The notes under the pieces were generated by a model. That model was given only the letters and a program-made list of their open reading frames with translations, did not search any database and was not told where the DNA came from. Shown here one piece after another: positions 5,175-6,899 of a stretch of 6,899 nucleotides of DNA; positions within the stretch are counted from its first letter, which is position 1, and every line of letters starts with the position of its first letter. Origin of the DNA: an uncultured Bacteroidota bacterium (GTDB lineage Bacteria > Bacteroidota > Bacteroidia > UBA7662); contig CAIVQI010000074.1 of NCBI GenBank assembly GCA_903908015.1, positions 1 through 6,899 on the forward strand, written 5' to 3'. The position numbers and the translations under genes are program-made.

Positions 5175-6899
5175 ATGCCCATGTCTGAAAACAATAACCC
5201 TGTTGCCTATAACGAAGACAGCATTCGGTCGCTCGATTGGCGTGAGCACATCAGGCTTCGTCCGGGGATGTATATTGGTAAGTTGGGAGACGGCACCGCG
5301 CCCGATGATGGCATTTATGTATTGCTGAAGGAGGTCATCGATAACAGCATCGACGAGTATGTGATGGGCCATGGCCGATCGATTGAGATTCGGGTGAGCG
5401 ACCACAAGGTGACCGTGCGTGATTATGGTCGCGGCATTCCCTTGGGCAAGCTATTGGAGTGTGTCTCCCGAATTAACACTGGTGGTAAATACGATTCTGG
5501 GGCTTTTGTGAAGTCGGTTGGCCTCAATGGTGTGGGAACCAAGGCCGTCAACGCGCTGAGTCGCAACTTTAAGGTTCAATCGATCCGCGATGGTCGGACC
5601 AAAATCGCTGAATTTTCTGGGGGTGAGTTGCTGAACGAGTCAGACGAATTGCCGACAGAAGACCGCAACGGCACTCTGGTAACCTTTGTGCCGGAGGACC
5701 AGATTTTCCGCAACTACCGCTTCATAAACGAGTTTGTGGAGCAGCAAATCTGGAATTATGCTTATTTGAATGCTGGCCTGACATTGGTGTTCAACAACCA
5801 GAAATATCTGTCGAAGGACGGCCTGTTGGATTTGCTGAAGCGTAAGGCCGACCCCGATAGTCTCAGATACCCCATTATTCACTTGAAGGGCGCCGATTTG
5901 GAAGTGGCTTTTGTGCATGGGGAGCAATACGGGGAAGAGTATTATTCTTTTGTGAACGGGCAGTTCACTACCCAGGGGGGGACCCATTTGGCCGCTTTTC
6001 GTGAGGCTTTGGTGCGCACAGTACGGGAATTCTATAAAAAGGATTTCGATGCCTCCGATATACGCTCGTCTGTGGTGGCAGCGGTGAGCATTCGGGTGCA
6101 GGAGCCGGTGTTTGAATCGCAGACCAAGACGAAGTTGGGGTCGCAGTCGATGTCGCCCGGGGGCGTTAGCCTGCGCACCTTTGTGGGGGATTTTCTGAAG
6201 AAAGAGCTCGATGATTTCCTGCACCGGCATCCAGCGGTGGCAGAATCCTTGTTGAAAAGGATCATGCAGAGCGAGCGCGAGCGCAAGGATATGGCGGGGG
6301 TACGCAAACTGGCGAATGAGCGGGCGAAAAAAGCGAACCTTCACAACCGCAAATTGCGCGATTGCCGTTTCCACCTCAACGAGGGGCACGACGATAGGCG
6401 TTATGAATCGACATTATTCATTACTGAGGGTGATTCTGCATCGGGAAGCATCACCAAGGCGCGGCGGGTGGAAACGCAGGCGGTTTTTAGCTTAAGGGGC
6501 AAACCGCTGAATTGTTTCGGTCTCAAGAAGAAAATCGTGTATGAAAATGAGGAGTTCAACCTGTTGCAGCATGCGTTGAATATCGAGGAAGGGCTGGAGG
6601 GTTTGCGCTACAACAAAATTGTTGTGGCCACCGATGCCGACGTGGACGGGATGCACATTCGCTTGTTGATTTTGACCTTTTTCCTGCAGTTTTTCCCTGA
6701 TTTGGTGAAAAATGGGCATGTGTTCATCCTCGATACACCCCTGTTTCGGGTGCGCAACAAACAGGAGACGATCTATTGCTATTCGGAGGAAGAGCGAAGG
6801 CAGGCGGTGGATCGATTGGGTAAGAATCCGGAGATTACCCGATTCAAAGGCCTTGGTGAGATTAGTCCCGACGAATTCGGCCGTTTCATAGGCCCCGAC
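5175..6899 (+). CDS. parE: DNA topoisomerase IV subunit B (ParE), cut at window end
   Basis: This is the ATPase and TOPRIM subunit of a type IIA topoisomerase; with ParC it decatenates daughter chromosomes. 575 codons are open to the window edge, and roughly 50-80 residues are probably missing. Seen (numbering from ATG 5175): GHKL ATPase domain with EVIDNSIDEYVMG (catalytic base E53, Mg-binding N57), DYGRGIP (D83) and ATP lid GLNGVGTK at 116-123; transducer domain with the QTKTK loop (Q316, K318); TOPRIM domain with EGDSASGS from E418 and DADVDG from D487; and RFKGLGEI from 556. RPGMYIGKLGDGTAPDDGIY, DYGRGIP and GLNGVGTKAVNALS are the Bacteroidota ParE wording; GyrB would show DNGRGIP and GLHGVG. 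ATG 5175 and 5181 are in frame two codons apart; 5175 is preferred because the repeat copies its context, but 5181 (MSENNN) is equally plausible. parC is expected downstream in this phylum. Confidence 0.95.
   Translation, partial: MPMSENNNPVAYNEDSIRSLDWREHIRLRPGMYIGKLGDGTAPDDGIYVLLKEVIDNSIDEYVMGHGRSIEIRVSDHKVTVRDYGRGIPLGKLLECVSRINTGGKYDSGAFVKSVGLNGVGTKAVNALSRNFKVQSIRDGRTKIAEFSGGELLNESDELPTEDRNGTLVTFVPEDQIFRNYRFINEFVEQQIWNYAYLNAGLTLVFNNQKYLSKDGLLDLLKRKADPDSLRYPIIHLKGADLEVAFVHGEQYGEEYYSFVNGQFTTQGGTHLAAFREALVRTVREFYKKDFDASDIRSSVVAAVSIRVQEPVFESQTKTKLGSQSMSPGGVSLRTFVGDFLKKELDDFLHRHPAVAESLLKRIMQSERERKDMAGVRKLANERAKKANLHNRKLRDCRFHLNEGHDDRRYESTLFITEGDSASGSITKARRVETQAVFSLRGKPLNCFGLKKKIVYENEEFNLLQHALNIEEGLEGLRYNKIVVATDADVDGMHIRLLILTFFLQFFPDLVKNGHVFILDTPLFRVRNKQETIYCYSEEERRQAVDRLGKNPEITRFKGLGEISPDEFGRFIGPD

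Larger units (their letters stand above)
5077..5188 (+). repeat. 28-bp-period tandem repeat in the parE leader
   Basis: Four successive 28-bp units begin at 5077, 5105, 5133 and 5161. The last three start with the identical 13-mer ATCTGAATTTATC. Units 2 and 4 share their first 18 bases, and units 1 and 3 share the last 11. As a result a 33-bp segment (5090-5122) recurs at 5146-5178 with one mismatch, exactly 56 bp away. The array runs into the first codons of parE. It looks like a recent local duplication of the promoter and start region. Confidence 0.9.

Noticed and set aside
5077..5188. Repeat array as a CRISPR
   Set aside because: The units are contiguous, with no unique spacers of constant length between identical repeats, and the array merges into the parE start.
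5640..6389. Long minus-strand open frame inside parE
   Set aside because: It is antisense to a well-conserved parE reading frame, and its histidine- and proline-rich translation matches no family; it is a coding shadow.

Overview
The window is a chromosomal stretch of a Bacteroidota bacterium with mid-range GC. The evidence is a BadF-type GlcNAc kinase of the short Bacteroidota form, a DUF6029-type outer-membrane barrel, two Omp28-like lipoproteins, a topoisomerase IV subunit B with Bacteroidota wording, start sites without Shine-Dalgarno sequences, and TAnnTTTG-like -7 elements. A Flavobacteriales-like lineage is a guess; nothing here fixes the genus. I see no phage, transposon, CRISPR, tRNA or rRNA.

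Layout: (1) 28-888, + strand, N-acetylglucosamine kinase-like sugar kinase, convergent with (2) 924-1463, - strand, an exported TlpA-type thioredoxin (WCAPC). A 97-bp divergent intergenic region (1464-1560) with a perfect 8-bp inverted repeat separates it from (3) 1561-3177, + strand, a DUF6029-like outer-membrane barrel, followed after 34 bp by (4) 3212-4084, an Omp28-like lipoprotein (CVNC), and after a further 74 bp by (5) 4159-5007, a second Omp28-like lipoprotein (WCGPC). A strong intrinsic terminator (5023-5061) closes that block. (6) 5175 to the window end is parE, cut by the window edge, preceded by an unusual tandem-repeat leader (about 5077-5188). No stretch over 300 bases lacks a gene; the longest non-coding stretch is 5008-5174.

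How the genes may work together: genes 2 to 5 all act outside the cytoplasm. Three have a thioredoxin fold with a CxxC motif. The fourth, the barrel, has exactly two cysteines, spaced CX4C, near its C-terminus. The simplest reading is an envelope thiol-redox or outer-membrane maturation neighbourhood, with the barrel as partner or substrate; this is inference. The sugar kinase (cell-wall sugar recycling) and parE (chromosome decatenation) are housekeeping genes with no evident link to it.

The most unusual DNA is the parE leader. A roughly 28-bp unit recurs in exact phase, and a 33-bp segment repeats 56 bp apart with one mismatch. As a result both the putative -7 element and the start-codon context of parE are present twice, and the upstream copy opens a 15-codon ORF ending just before the parE start. 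I found no complete, clearly new multi-gene system. The leader and the thiol cassette are the two places that deserve follow-up.
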